DNA of 64,000 nt from SG8-40 sp963792855. Its GTDB lineage: Bacteria > Pseudomonadota > Gammaproteobacteria > Burkholderiales > Eutrophovitaceae. The notes beneath the pieces were generated by a model. The model did no database searches, was not told the origin of the DNA, and worked only from the letters and a program-made list of their open reading frames with translations. Where the stretch lies: assembly GCA_963792855.1 (NCBI GenBank), contig CAWBXZ010000024.1, positions 48,259-112,258 of the forward strand, given 5' to 3'. Shown here piece after piece: positions 8,502 to 17,100 of the stretch. Within the stretch, counting starts at the first letter, position 1; every line of letters begins with the position of its first letter. A program made the position numbers and the translations under genes.

Positions 8502-9803
8502 ATGTTCAAGTCGCTGATTCGTAACCTTGGCGGGCGCACCGATGTCTGCTTTCGCGTGACCTTTGCTGACGGCTCCTCCTGGCAGAATCATGACACGGAA
8601 CCGGTCGCGCATTTGCATTTCAAGTCGACCGGCGCCCAGTGGCGCGTGGTTGCATTCGGTCATGTCGGATTTCTTGAAGGGTATTTCGACGGGGACATCG
8701 ACGTCGACGGCGATCTCGGTCAGATGTTCCGGATCGGCTTTCAGAGCCGTTTCGATCGCAGGCCCTCACCGCTCGTATGGCTGCGCAACCAGTGGCACGA
8801 GTGGCGTTTTTCCAACCGCACCATCGCCCAGGCCAGGGCCAATGCCCGGTTTCATTATGCGCACGGGGCGGATTTCTATGGCTACTGGCTTGACCGCGAG
8901 CTGATGATGTACACCTGCTCGTACTGGAAGGAAGGTACGCAGACCATCGAGCAGGCGCAGCGCAACAAGGTCGAGCACGTCTGCCGGAAAATACGCCTCA
9001 AGCCGGGCGAATCGGTTGTTGACATCGGCACCGGCTTTGGCGGATTCATGTTCCACGCCGCCGAGCACCACGGTGTGAAGGTCTGCGGCATCAATACCAC
9101 CACCGAGCAGGTCGAGTGGCTCGAGGGCGAAATCGCGCGCCGCGGCATGAGTGACCGTCTCGAGTCACGCGAAGCGGATTTTCGGCAGGTTCATGGCCAG
9201 TTCGACAAGGTCGTCTCGATCGGCGTGCTCGAACACGCCGGGCGCGATCAACTGAAAGAGGTCGTCAAGGCACACGCCGATTTTCTCAAACCTGGCGGCC
9301 TGGGAATGCTGCACTTCATCGGCCATGTGGGCATGCGCGATACCGAATACTACATTCGTGAGCATGTGTTCCCCGGCGGCTGGATACCGAGTCTCTCTGA
9401 AACGATTGCGGCCATGGAAGAGTGCGGGCTGGAAGTCGTCGATATCGAGAACCTGCGACGTCATTACGCGCTGACGCTGGATGCCTGGACCGAGCGCTTC
9501 GACCGGCACTGGGCCGATATCCAGGCAATCGACCCGAAAAAGTTCGACGAACGCTTCCGCCGCGTCTGGCGCACTTATCTGGTGTCCTGTGCAGAGATGT
9601 TCCGTTCCCCGTTCGCCCGCACCCATCTGTTTCAGATCGTGTTCAGCAAGGGCAATATTTCCAGGGACAACTATCCCATGAGCCGTGCCTTTTTGTACGC
9701 CGACAGCGCCGGGCAATCCGCGGCCGGCGAAACCGAACCAACGCGATCCGGCGAGTTGTCTGCACTGACCCAGCCGCCGCCCGCGCAGCCGGCCAGGCAC
9801 TGA
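8502..9803 (+). CDS. CFA-synthase-like fatty acid methyltransferase
   Basis: A SAM-dependent methyltransferase of the cyclopropane fatty acid synthase superfamily, acting on unsaturated acyl chains of membrane phospholipid. An N-terminal domain (residues 1-110) is followed by MYTCSYW and the SAM site VVDIGTGFGGFMFHAAEH, then SIGVLEHAGRD, equivalent to the CFA synthase catalytic Glu segment. The C-terminal helix region ends with NYPMSRAFLYAD; the last 35 residues are a polar tail. The gene directly downstream encodes an FAD-linked oxidoreductase. That pairing is known for 10-methyl fatty acid synthesis (BfaB/BfaA, TmsB/TmsA) and furan fatty acid synthesis (UfaM/UfaD), so methyl transfer to vaccenate or oleate chains is more likely than cyclopropanation. 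Confidence 0.85.
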   Translation: MFKSLIRNLGGRTDVCFRVTFADGSSWQNHDTEPVAHLHFKSTGAQWRVVAFGHVGFLEGYFDGDIDVDGDLGQMFRIGFQSRFDRRPSPLVWLRNQWHEWRFSNRTIAQARANARFHYAHGADFYGYWLDRELMMYTCSYWKEGTQTIEQAQRNKVEHVCRKIRLKPGESVVDIGTGFGGFMFHAAEHHGVKVCGINTTTEQVEWLEGEIARRGMSDRLESREADFRQVHGQFDKVVSIGVLEHAGRDQLKEVVKAHADFLKPGGLGMLHFIGHVGMRDTEYYIREHVFPGGWIPSLSETIAAMEECGLEVVDIENLRRHYALTLDAWTERFDRHWADIQAIDPKKFDERFRRVWRTYLVSCAEMFRSPFARTHLFQIVFSKGNISRDNYPMSRAFLYADSAGQSAAGETEPTRSGELSALTQPPPAQPARH

Positions 9804-9870
9804 TGCCAATCGCGAACCGGGCAGGGGGCTGGTTCGGGCGTGCGTCAGCCGCGGCGGAAGTGCGCTGACC

Positions 9871-11214
9871 ATGGATAATCCCGGGCAAGATTTCTCCGAA
9901 CGCAAGGCAAGACTCATTGCCGAGCTCAAGGCGAGCGATTCGCCCATCGGGCTCGGCAAGGACACATCGAACCTGTTCCGTGATCGCAACGCCGGCGCCA
10001 AGCGGCGCCTCGACGTGCGCGCCTTCAATCACGTGCTCGAAGTCAATCCCGGCGAAGGCTGGGTCGATGTCGAGGGCATGACGCCCTACGATGCGTTGGT
10101 TGCGCAAACCCTGAAGCATGGCGTCATGCCGGCGGTGGTGCCGCAGCTCAAATCCATCACGATCGGCGGCGCCGTAGCCGGTGTCGGTATCGAGGCGTCG
10201 TCATTCAGGTACGGGCTAGTGCATGACACCATGCTCGAGATCGAGGTGCTCACCGGAAGCGGTGAAGTTGTCGTGGCGCGGCCGGACAACGAACACCGCG
10301 ACCTGTTTTTTGGCTTTCCCAACTCCTATGGCACGCTCGGCTACGCGTTACGGGTCAGGGCGCGTACGGTGCCCGTAAAACCGTTCGTCGAATTGCATCA
10401 TCGTCAATACGCCAGCGCATACAAATGTTTCGCCGCATTGCGTGAGCTGTGCGAATCCGATGTGGACTTCATTGATGGTGTCGTCTTTGGTCGTGACCAG
10501 ATGGTGATCACCACCGGCCGCTTTACCGACCAGGCGCCGTGGGTGAGCGACTACACGTACAAGGATATCTTTTATCGCTCGCTGCTGAAGCAGGACGTGG
10601 ATTTTCTCAGCGTGTCCGATTTCATCTGGCGCTGGGATACCGACTGGTTCTGGTGTTCGAAGAACCTCGGCGCGCAGAAACCCCTGATCCGCCGGCTGCT
10701 TGGCCCATCGCGGCTGAATTCGCGTTTCTACACCCGCGTGATGCGCTGGAACAGCCGTTTGGGATTGACACGCTGGCTGGACCGGTTCTCGGGTGTGCAC
10801 CGCGAATCCGTCATTCAGGATGTCGACCTGCCGATCGAGCACGCCAGCGAATTTCTCGAGTTTTTTTTCAAGGAGATCGGCATCCTTCCGGTCTGGCTGT
10901 GTCCGATCCGGGCGCGCGAATCGGCAGGAAGTTTCCAGTTGTATCCCGTCAAGGAAAAACAGTTGCTGGTCAACTTCGGCTTCTGGGACGTGGTGCGCCG
11001 GGAACAGCCCTTTGACACCGGTTTTCACAATCGCCTCATCGAGAAGAAGGTGCAGTTTCTGGGCGGCATCAAGTCCTTGTACTCGGACAGTTACTTTCCC
11101 GAGCCCGAGTTCTGGCGCACCTACAATGGGGAAGCCTGGCGCCGCCTGAAGGCGCGTTACGACCCGAGGGGTGTACTCGGCGACTTGTATCGCAAGACAG
11201 TATTAAAGGAGTAA
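9871..11214 (+). CDS. FAD-binding oxidoreductase, fatty acid reductase/desaturase type
   Basis: A 447-residue member of the FAD-binding type 4 (PCMH) family, distantly like DHCR24 sterol reductase. FAD-binding elements are LGKDTSNLFRDR near the start and IGGAVAGVGIEASSFRYG around residues 100-118; the C-terminal half resembles the reductase partner of branched-chain fatty acid methyltransferases. In mycobacteria such a partner (BfaA) reduces the methylene intermediate to a 10-methyl chain; in Rhodobacter, UfaD desaturates the methylated chain on the way to furan fatty acids. Which applies here cannot be decided from sequence alone. It starts 67 bases after the methyltransferase stop and is probably co-transcribed with it. 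Confidence 0.85.
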   Translation: MDNPGQDFSERKARLIAELKASDSPIGLGKDTSNLFRDRNAGAKRRLDVRAFNHVLEVNPGEGWVDVEGMTPYDALVAQTLKHGVMPAVVPQLKSITIGGAVAGVGIEASSFRYGLVHDTMLEIEVLTGSGEVVVARPDNEHRDLFFGFPNSYGTLGYALRVRARTVPVKPFVELHHRQYASAYKCFAALRELCESDVDFIDGVVFGRDQMVITTGRFTDQAPWVSDYTYKDIFYRSLLKQDVDFLSVSDFIWRWDTDWFWCSKNLGAQKPLIRRLLGPSRLNSRFYTRVMRWNSRLGLTRWLDRFSGVHRESVIQDVDLPIEHASEFLEFFFKEIGILPVWLCPIRARESAGSFQLYPVKEKQLLVNFGFWDVVRREQPFDTGFHNRLIEKKVQFLGGIKSLYSDSYFPEPEFWRTYNGEAWRRLKARYDPRGVLGDLYRKTVLKE

Positions 11215-11287
11215 CGGCCAGAAACACCGGCTCCGCGGCGAGCCTATACAATCGCCCGGCGAAACGAAACAAAAGGATTGGCAGAAC

Positions 11288-12265
11288 ATGAAAACGCGCA
11301 TCACCGAAATGCTCGGTATCGAACACCCCATCATTCAGGGCGGCATGCACTTCGTTGGATTTGCCGAGCTGGCGTCGGCGGTCTCAAACGCCGGCGGCCT
11401 CGGTATCATCACTGGCCTGACACAAAAATCCGCAAAGGATCTGGCGAACGAAATTGCGCGCTGCCGTGACATGACGGACAAACCGTTCGGCGTCAATCTC
11501 ACCTTCCTGCCGTCGGTTTCAACACCGGACTATCCGGGTTACGTCAAGGCGATCATCGACGGGGGGGTCAAGGTGGTGGAGACCGCGGGCCGTAATCCGC
11601 AGCAAGTGATGCCTGCGCTGAAGGACGCGGGCATCAAGGTCATTCACAAGTGCACGTCGGTGCGCCATTCGCTCAAGGCGCAGTCGATCGGTTGCGACGC
11701 AGTTTCCGTAGACGGTTTCGAATGCGGCGGGCATCCCGGTGAAGACGACATTCCCAACTTTATCCTTCTGCCGCGTGCCGCCGACGAACTGGAGATACCC
11801 TTCGTCGCCTCTGGCGGAATGGCTGATGGCCGCTCTCTGGTTGCGGCGCTCTCCATGGGTGCCGACGGGATGAACATGGGCACCCGATTCATGGCGACCA
11901 GGGAAGCGCCGATTCACGAGAACGTCAAGAAGGCGCTGATTGCCGCCAGCGAACTCGATACAAGGCTGGTCATGCGGCCGCTTCGCAATACCGAACGCGT
12001 GCTCAACGGTGCCGCCACCGAGCGCTTGCTGGAGAAAGAAAAACGCCTCGGCGCCGACATCAAGTTCGAGGACATCATCGATGAGGTCGCCGGCGTGTAT
12101 CCCAAGATCATGCTCGACGGCGAAATGGATGCCGGCGTGTGGTCCTGCGGCATGGTGGCCGGCCTGATCCATGACGCCCCCACCTGCAAGGAGTTGATCG
12201 ACCGCATCATGGCGCAGGCCGAAAGTATCATCAGTGAGCGACTCGGCGGCATGATCCGCAACTGA
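11288..12265 (+). CDS. Nitronate monooxygenase family flavoprotein
   Basis: An FMN-dependent TIM-barrel enzyme of the nitronate monooxygenase (2-nitropropane dioxygenase) family, 325 residues, full length. Motifs seen are IQGGMHFVG at the start, SNAGGLGIITG, VDGFECGGHPGEDD (phosphate/FMN-binding and the catalytic His region) and ASGGMADGRS followed by MGADGMNMGTRFM. Relatives oxidise nitronates or act as enoyl reductases. It has ATG with AAAGGATTGGCAG ahead and follows the fatty acid pair by 73 bases on the same strand, so it could belong to the same transcript, though a functional link is only inferred. Confidence 0.88.
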   Translation: MKTRITEMLGIEHPIIQGGMHFVGFAELASAVSNAGGLGIITGLTQKSAKDLANEIARCRDMTDKPFGVNLTFLPSVSTPDYPGYVKAIIDGGVKVVETAGRNPQQVMPALKDAGIKVIHKCTSVRHSLKAQSIGCDAVSVDGFECGGHPGEDDIPNFILLPRAADELEIPFVASGGMADGRSLVAALSMGADGMNMGTRFMATREAPIHENVKKALIAASELDTRLVMRPLRNTERVLNGAATERLLEKEKRLGADIKFEDIIDEVAGVYPKIMLDGEMDAGVWSCGMVAGLIHDAPTCKELIDRIMAQAESIISERLGGMIRN

Positions 12266-12405
12266 GGCGTCGCAGCGCCGGCGACCAGCCGGTCACAGTG
12301 CCCATGGCGGTTGTGGGTTGTCTGTCCGGGTGCTGCGGTCCTTTGTGGCAACCTGCTCCGGTTGCTGGAATTTTCAAGTCGGTACAGGAGCGGACACAAG
12401 ATAAC

Positions 12406-12444
12406 GCGAGAGGCCGTCAGCGTTTGTTGCTGATGGCCTCTCGC
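12406..12444. terminator. Long hairpin between convergent genes
   Basis: A 16-base stem (GCGAGAGGCCGTCAGC pairing with GCTGATGGCCTCTCGC, one G-T pair) and a seven-base loop. It lies between the convergent monooxygenase gene and the tiny secreted-protein gene. There is no strong T run on either side, so termination is inferred from position and stem stability. Confidence 0.6.
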
Positions 12445-12502
12445 ATTCGTGGGAGTGTTTTGTCGTTCAGATCAACCTGATCGGAACGATCTCGCGGCTA
12501 AC

Positions 12503-12757
12503 TCAGTTGTGCGTGACCGAGTTGATGTCGCTGAAGCGGTAATTGCCGGCCGATTTGGCGAACGGCTTCGCTTCCTTCGAGGCACCCTTCTGGGTCACCG
12601 CGCTCAGGTCGCTCCAGGCCGGCTGCGATCCGCCAACCTGGCTTTGCTTGCTGGTGATCGAACCGTGGGTCACGTCCGAGATGTCGTTAACCGCGGCAAC
12701 GGCGTTGAAAGAAAAACCGAGGACGGCGGCGGCGATAACAGTCTTGATCATGTTCAT
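12503..12757 (-). CDS. Tiny secreted protein with three SD-x-VT motifs
   Basis: An 84-residue protein with a clear Sec signal peptide (residues 1-22, ending NAVAA) and a polar mature part of about 62 residues. The mature chain holds three copies of a motif [SN]-D-[IL]-x-x-V-T-[HQ]: NDISDVTH at 24-31, SDLSAVTQ at 49-56 and SDINSVTH at 76-83, spaced about 25-27 residues. ATG is preceded by AAGGAGAAACACC, an excellent ribosome site. A paralogue lies at about 33 kb with the same arrangement of upstream block, gene and hairpin. I do not recognise the family; it has no cysteines and no transmembrane segment. Periplasmic location is inferred. Confidence 0.75.
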   Translation of the reverse strand: MNMIKTVIAAAVLGFSFNAVAAVNDISDVTHGSITSKQSQVGGSQPAWSDLSAVTQKGASKEAKPFAKSAGNYRFSDINSVTHN

Positions 12758-12791
12758 GGTGTTTCTCCTTGAAAAGTGCGTCGGGTTGGTT

Positions 12792-12895
12792 GTCATCTCG
12801 CGAAAACCGTTTAACCGTGCGAGTGGTGTCAGATTACGGAGTGCGGGCGTCAGGCGCTGCGAAGCGCGACGCCTTGTGAATGTGCGGAATTGCCA
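12792..12895 (-). promoter_or_regulatory. Upstream block conserved with the 33-kb paralogue
   Basis: About 104 bases starting 35 bases before the ATG are clearly alignable with the block in front of the second copy at 33.3 kb. Shared strings in gene direction include TTCCGCACATT, GCGCTTCGCAGC, TCCGTAATCTGACA, CACTCGCACGGT and GCGAGATGAC. Non-coding DNA conserved between diverged paralogues suggests a shared promoter, operator or 5' untranslated RNA element. I could not assign the -35 and -10 boxes. Confidence 0.55.
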
Positions 12896-13017
12896 CTTCG
12901 GGCTCCGATCGCGTGTATCTACGACAAAGAATGCAGGCGGCATAGGCGAATCGGTAAGTCATCGGTAAGTCTGGCACCGATATAGTTCGTGCAAGTCGAA
13001 CTAGATGGGGGCATGTT

Positions 13018-14013
13018 ATGAAGGTGACACCGGTGATAATCGCCGTGGCGATGGCGCTATTCTCAGCGGCGCAGAGCGGGCTTGCCGCCGGCTATGAGCG
13101 CCAGGACGTAACGTTTCCCTGTCAGGGGCTGAAGTGTGCTGCCTGGTATTACGTTCCCGATGGCATGAGAGCAGACGAGAAGCGTCCCGCCATCGTCATG
13201 GCGCACGGATTCAGTGCCGTGAAAGAGATGCTGCTCGACAACTTCGCCAGCAAATTCGCCGACGCCGGATTTGTTGTTCTCGTCTTCGACTACCGTTTTT
13301 TCGGTGAAAGCGAAGGCGAGCCGCGCGGGCGCTTGCTGTGGCCCGAGCAGATTCAGGATTACCGGGACGCCATTACCTGGGTGTCGCTGCGCAACGAAGT
13401 CGACCCGGACCGTATCGGTGTCTGGGGAACGTCCTACAGCGGCGGTCATGTCATGTTCCTGGCCGCCTATGACCGGCGTATCAAGGCGGTCGTCTCGCAG
13501 GTGCCGGTGTCGGATGTTTGGGATACCTATTTCGAAGCGATGCCGGTTGATCAGCGCAATGGGTTCCTCGGTTGGCTTGCGAGCAATCGCGCGGATGCCG
13601 TGGCCAACGGCAACGTCAACTACATCACGGTTGCAGCGCCCGAGGACCAGCCGTCCGTCTGGCCGCTAAAGGAGTGGCATGACGCCTTCATGCGCCTGAG
13701 CCGGGATGCGCCGACCTGGAAGAACGGGATCACTGTGGAATCACTCGAAACGCATATCACCTACGAACCCGCCGCACCCATTCACCGTATCTCGCCCACT
13801 CCGCTGCTGATGATCGTCGCCAGTGACGACGTCATTACCCCGACTCAGGCGTCGACGAATGATTTCGAGAAAGCCGGGGAGCCAAAGAAACTGGTCGTCG
13901 TCCCCGGCCGCCATTTCGATGCCTACGAAGGCCCCGCTCATGAACGCTTTGCTGGGCCTGCTGTTCAGTGGTTCCAGCGATGGCTAATGAACGAGAGCGT
14001 CGCTGATCGCTGA
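13018..14013 (+). CDS. Secreted alpha/beta hydrolase
   Basis: A 331-residue exported hydrolase. Residues 1-24 form a signal peptide ending GLAAG. The alpha/beta fold shows the oxyanion region VMAHGFSAVKEM, the nucleophile elbow GTSYSGG (Ser catalytic), ASDDVITP for the acid and PGRHFDAY for the histidine. The layout resembles dienelactone hydrolase or X-Pro dipeptidyl-peptidase-like esterases. Substrate unknown. It is a single gene between the tiny secreted protein (divergent) and a second exported protein. Confidence 0.85.
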   Translation: MKVTPVIIAVAMALFSAAQSGLAAGYERQDVTFPCQGLKCAAWYYVPDGMRADEKRPAIVMAHGFSAVKEMLLDNFASKFADAGFVVLVFDYRFFGESEGEPRGRLLWPEQIQDYRDAITWVSLRNEVDPDRIGVWGTSYSGGHVMFLAAYDRRIKAVVSQVPVSDVWDTYFEAMPVDQRNGFLGWLASNRADAVANGNVNYITVAAPEDQPSVWPLKEWHDAFMRLSRDAPTWKNGITVESLETHITYEPAAPIHRISPTPLLMIVASDDVITPTQASTNDFEKAGEPKKLVVVPGRHFDAYEGPAHERFAGPAVQWFQRWLMNESVADR

Positions 14014-14210
14014 TGGTGGCGTCGTGTCAATAAGGTGTTCGTCCTCAGTTCTGAGTGGGCTGGTGCGGTGAGACATTGATATACCGTTCCAGACAATCGG
14101 TGCAAAGGCGGCAAATGGACCGTAAGAATTCGTGGCATTTCGGGCTATGCCCTGAATTCGGTTTGCTGACTCGAAAGCCCACAAAAGCAGCATCGAAACG
14201 GGAGGCAGTG

Positions 14211-14670
14211 ATGAGAAAACAAAAACTTTACTATTCAGGTTTTATTGTTGCGGCAAGCATTGTTGTTAGCGGGGGCGCGTTAGCTGACAACTGCAGTGGA
14301 AACTGGACCAACACTGGTCAGTCCAGCGATACGATCGACCTGGGGGACGGGCATACGCTTACCACCTGGTTTGCTCGCGGAAGCGTATCCAGTGCCAACT
14401 CACCCTTTAATACGGTCGGGGCATGTGGCGGCTACGTTTTGACCACACCCGACGGCAAGGCCCGAACCGTTTACGCGTGCACTCGCAAGGACAAGGACGG
14501 CGGACAGCATCAGCGATTCGGGAAGCATGGAGCCCGGCGACGACTACGGGACGTGGACCCAGCAAGGCGGTACTGGCGTGTTTGCAGGAAAAACATGGTC
14601 TGGCACCTGGCGAGTCATAAACACTGATGGCCAAACGACATTGGGCACCTTTACCGGCAACTGCAACTAG
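14211..14670 (+). pseudogene. Secreted small protein gene, one-base frameshift
   Basis: The first 98 codons give a signal peptide (ending GGALA) and a mature part beginning DNCSGNWTNTG with Cys-containing strands. Near 14505 the frame breaks; deleting one G in GGCGGACAG restores a frame that continues DSGSMEPGDDYGTWTQQG and ends TLGTFTGNCN. The repaired product is about 152 residues, Gly/Thr/Trp-rich, with paired cysteines at both ends, like a small secreted beta-sandwich. ATG follows GGGAGGCAGTG, a good ribosome site. The gene is either inactivated by a +1 insertion or affected by a sequencing error. Family not recognised. Confidence 0.6.
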
Positions 14671-15029
14671 TTTTTGATCTCTTCGTTCCGGGCGCTCGCC
14701 CACTGTGGCGGGCGCCGGTCCGCAATGACTGCGCGTAAAAATAAGTAATACGCTCCCATCCTTTCAGCGTATGCTGGCGCAGCAACACCACCACAACATG
14801 CCTTTGCCCTGAACCGCAGAACCTGCGTCCGGGAAGCGCAGTCGAATTCGCAGAGCGCCGCACGACCGAATCATTGGTCCCGCGCGCCGGGTGCGACCGT
14901 CCTACATAACCGTTTGGAATTTGCAAAGGCAAACTTCGCATATCGAAAACGTGTGTATTACCGTGACACGGTTATATGCGCGACATACGATACGCGCTCT
15001 TTCACCAACAACGCGGAATGGAGAACATC
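14671..15029 (+). other. Intergenic region, no gene seen
   Basis: I see no reading frame with a ribosome site and no terminator with a T run. The region presumably holds the promoter of the OsmC gene, but no box stands out. Confidence 0.4.
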
Positions 15030-15596
15030 ATGACGACTGCCACTGCATCAAAACCAGCCGATAACGGCGTCAATGTCGAAGCACTGCTCGGCGCTCGCGA
15101 AGCACTGACCAACGCACCCGACGCAGCCAAATTCAAATGGCGTGCATCCGTGACGTGGGTTGGCGGTACGCATAGCCGGTCGACGATCGACGGTTTTTTT
15201 GGCCTCGGCGAAGAGCAGAAACACAAAAGCACATTTACCTTCGATGCAGACCATCCCGAAGTATTCGCGTCTGCGGACAAGGGTGCCACGCCTGTTGAAC
15301 TCGTACTGGCCGGTCTGGCCAGTTGCCTGACGGCAGGTGTTGCCGCTGTCGCGCAGAACCGCGATATCCAGTTGCGCTCGGTCACTGCGACGCTCGAAGC
15401 CGGCATGGATATTCGTGGAATTCTCGGTGCCGATCCCGATGTGCGCAACGGTTTTGATGGTATCAAGGTGACCTACAAGATCGATGCCGACGCATCGCGC
15501 GATGATATCGAAGCCCTCGTCGCGCAATCGCAGAAGCGGTCCGCTGTTTACGACATCATTACCAACCCCACCAACGTAACCGTAGAAGTTGCATAA
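15030..15596 (+). CDS. OsmC family protein
   Basis: A 188-residue OsmC/Ohr-fold protein. The family signature is visible as ATPVELVLAGLASCLTAGVA. Classical OsmC and Ohr reduce organic peroxides with two cysteines; here only the first is present, and the region of the second (QKRSAVYDIITNP) has none, so peroxidase activity is doubtful and the protein resembles the YhfA-type branch. ATG at 15030 follows GGAATGGAG and fits better than the upstream in-frame ATG. It is 57 bases ahead of the flavin monooxygenase and likely co-transcribed. Confidence 0.85.
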   Translation: MTTATASKPADNGVNVEALLGAREALTNAPDAAKFKWRASVTWVGGTHSRSTIDGFFGLGEEQKHKSTFTFDADHPEVFASADKGATPVELVLAGLASCLTAGVAAVAQNRDIQLRSVTATLEAGMDIRGILGADPDVRNGFDGIKVTYKIDADASRDDIEALVAQSQKRSAVYDIITNPTNVTVEVA

Positions 15597-15653
15597 GATG
15601 TATCGGCGCGACATTTTCCTGAAGCAGTGCCGGAATTTGCCGGGGAGGGCGCG

Positions 15654-16928
15654 GTGCGCACGACCACGGTAATTGTCGGCGCCGGCCAGGCCGGCCTTGC
15701 CATGAGTTGGTGGCTTGCCAAACGCTCGATCGACCATGTCGTGCTCGAGCGGGGCGAAACCGCCAACTCGTGGCGTACCGAGCGCTGGGACTCGCTGCGC
15801 CTGCTCACGCCCAATTGGCAAAGCCGGCTGCCCGGTTATACCTACCGCGGCAACGATCCCGACGGTTTCCGGACCATGCCCGAGACGGTTGCGTTTCTTG
15901 CAGACTATGCAAAGACGATTGCCGCCCCGGTGCGTACGCACACCACGGTGACGTCAGTGCGGCGTCGCGAAGGCGGCTATGAAGTGGTGACCGACAAGGG
16001 CAGCTGGCGCTGTGACACGGTCGTGATTGCCAGTGGTGCCTGTAACGTTGCACAGGTTCCGGCGGTTTCTGCGTCGGTTCCGGATGGCATCGAGATGTTG
16101 ACCACCATGCAGTATCGCAACCCCGATCAGGTAAGCGATGGCGGTGTGCTGGTGGTCGGTGCCTCGGCATCGGGTACACAGATCGCCGACGAACTGCAGC
16201 GCGCCGGCCGGCAGGTTACGCTGGCGGTAGGCGAGCACGTTCGCATGCCCCGTATCTACCGCGGCAAGGACATCCAGTGGTGGATGGATGCCACCGGTGT
16301 GCTTGACGAGGGCTACGACACGATTGACGACATCGTCAGGGTTCGTAATCTTCCGTCGCTGCAACTCGCCGGGTATCCGGATCGCCGCATGATCGACCTC
16401 AACTCGCTCACCGGCATTGGTGTCCGGCTGATCGGACGCCTGGCCGGGATCAATCAGGGCAAGGGTCAGTTTTCGGGCTCGCTCCGGAACGTGTGCGCAC
16501 TGGCCGATCTGAAAATGAACCGCATGCTCAATACGATCGACGAATGGGCCGCGGAGAATCCTGTCGCGGAAGTGATCGATGCACCGCACCGGTTCGATGC
16601 CACCGAAGTTGAAGAATCGCCGCCGCTGCTGGTTGATTTTGCCCGCAGCGGTATCAGGACGATCATCTGGGCCACCGGATTCCGGCCTGACTACGGCTGG
16701 CTCGACGTGCCGGTTCTCGATCGCAAGGGAATGATCGGCCACGATGGCGGCATCGTCACAGGCTCACCCGGTATGTACCTGATGGGCATGCCGTTCCTTC
16801 GCCGACGCAAGTCGACGTTGATTGACGGCGTTGGCGACGATGCCCGCGACCTCAGTTCGCACCTGGCGGCTTACCTGCGAGACCGGACCGCCGAGCCGGC
16901 GCGTGAGGCACCCGCCATCACGTCATAG
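15654..16928 (+). CDS. Flavin-containing monooxygenase-like oxidoreductase
   Basis: A two-dinucleotide-binding-domain flavoprotein of the FMO/CzcO type. FAD site: VIVGAGQAGLAMSWWLAKR at the N-terminus; conserved W-R-x-x-R-W-D-S-L segment; NAD(P)H site: VLVVGASASGTQIADELQ around residue 165; and the late IWATGFRPDYGWLD motif. Such enzymes insert oxygen at N or S atoms or in Baeyer-Villiger reactions. GTG at 15654 sits just after GGGGAGGG, a better start than the GTG nine codons upstream. It probably forms an operon with the OsmC gene. Substrate unknown. Confidence 0.85.
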   Translation: MRTTTVIVGAGQAGLAMSWWLAKRSIDHVVLERGETANSWRTERWDSLRLLTPNWQSRLPGYTYRGNDPDGFRTMPETVAFLADYAKTIAAPVRTHTTVTSVRRREGGYEVVTDKGSWRCDTVVIASGACNVAQVPAVSASVPDGIEMLTTMQYRNPDQVSDGGVLVVGASASGTQIADELQRAGRQVTLAVGEHVRMPRIYRGKDIQWWMDATGVLDEGYDTIDDIVRVRNLPSLQLAGYPDRRMIDLNSLTGIGVRLIGRLAGINQGKGQFSGSLRNVCALADLKMNRMLNTIDEWAAENPVAEVIDAPHRFDATEVEESPPLLVDFARSGIRTIIWATGFRPDYGWLDVPVLDRKGMIGHDGGIVTGSPGMYLMGMPFLRRRKSTLIDGVGDDARDLSSHLAAYLRDRTAEPAREAPAITS

Positions 16929-17001
16929 CGGCGAGGCAATACGCCTCAAAGGCGGTTTTGCCCGGCGCAGTGACAACGATCAGGGTTTTGATGCGGAATT
17001 G

Positions 17002-17035
17002 ACGGATGGATGTGTCGCGACACAGGCACATCCGT
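17002..17035. terminator. Two-tier hairpin between convergent genes
   Basis: ACGGATG and CATCCGT form an outer stem around an inner perfect palindrome TGTGTCGCGACACA. It lies between the convergent monooxygenase and SDR genes and could end transcription from either side. No T run follows, so this is a weak call. Confidence 0.4.
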
Positions 17036-17100
17036 AAGTGACGCGGTCGCAGACCGATTATGCGTCTGCGGATAGCGGGCACGCTGCACGTCAAACATGA

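Noticed and set aside
14500..14512. Programmed +1 frameshift in the secreted-protein gene
   Set aside because: No slippery sequence or stimulator is visible, and the same type of G insertion recurs in unrelated genes, so an error or mutation is simpler.
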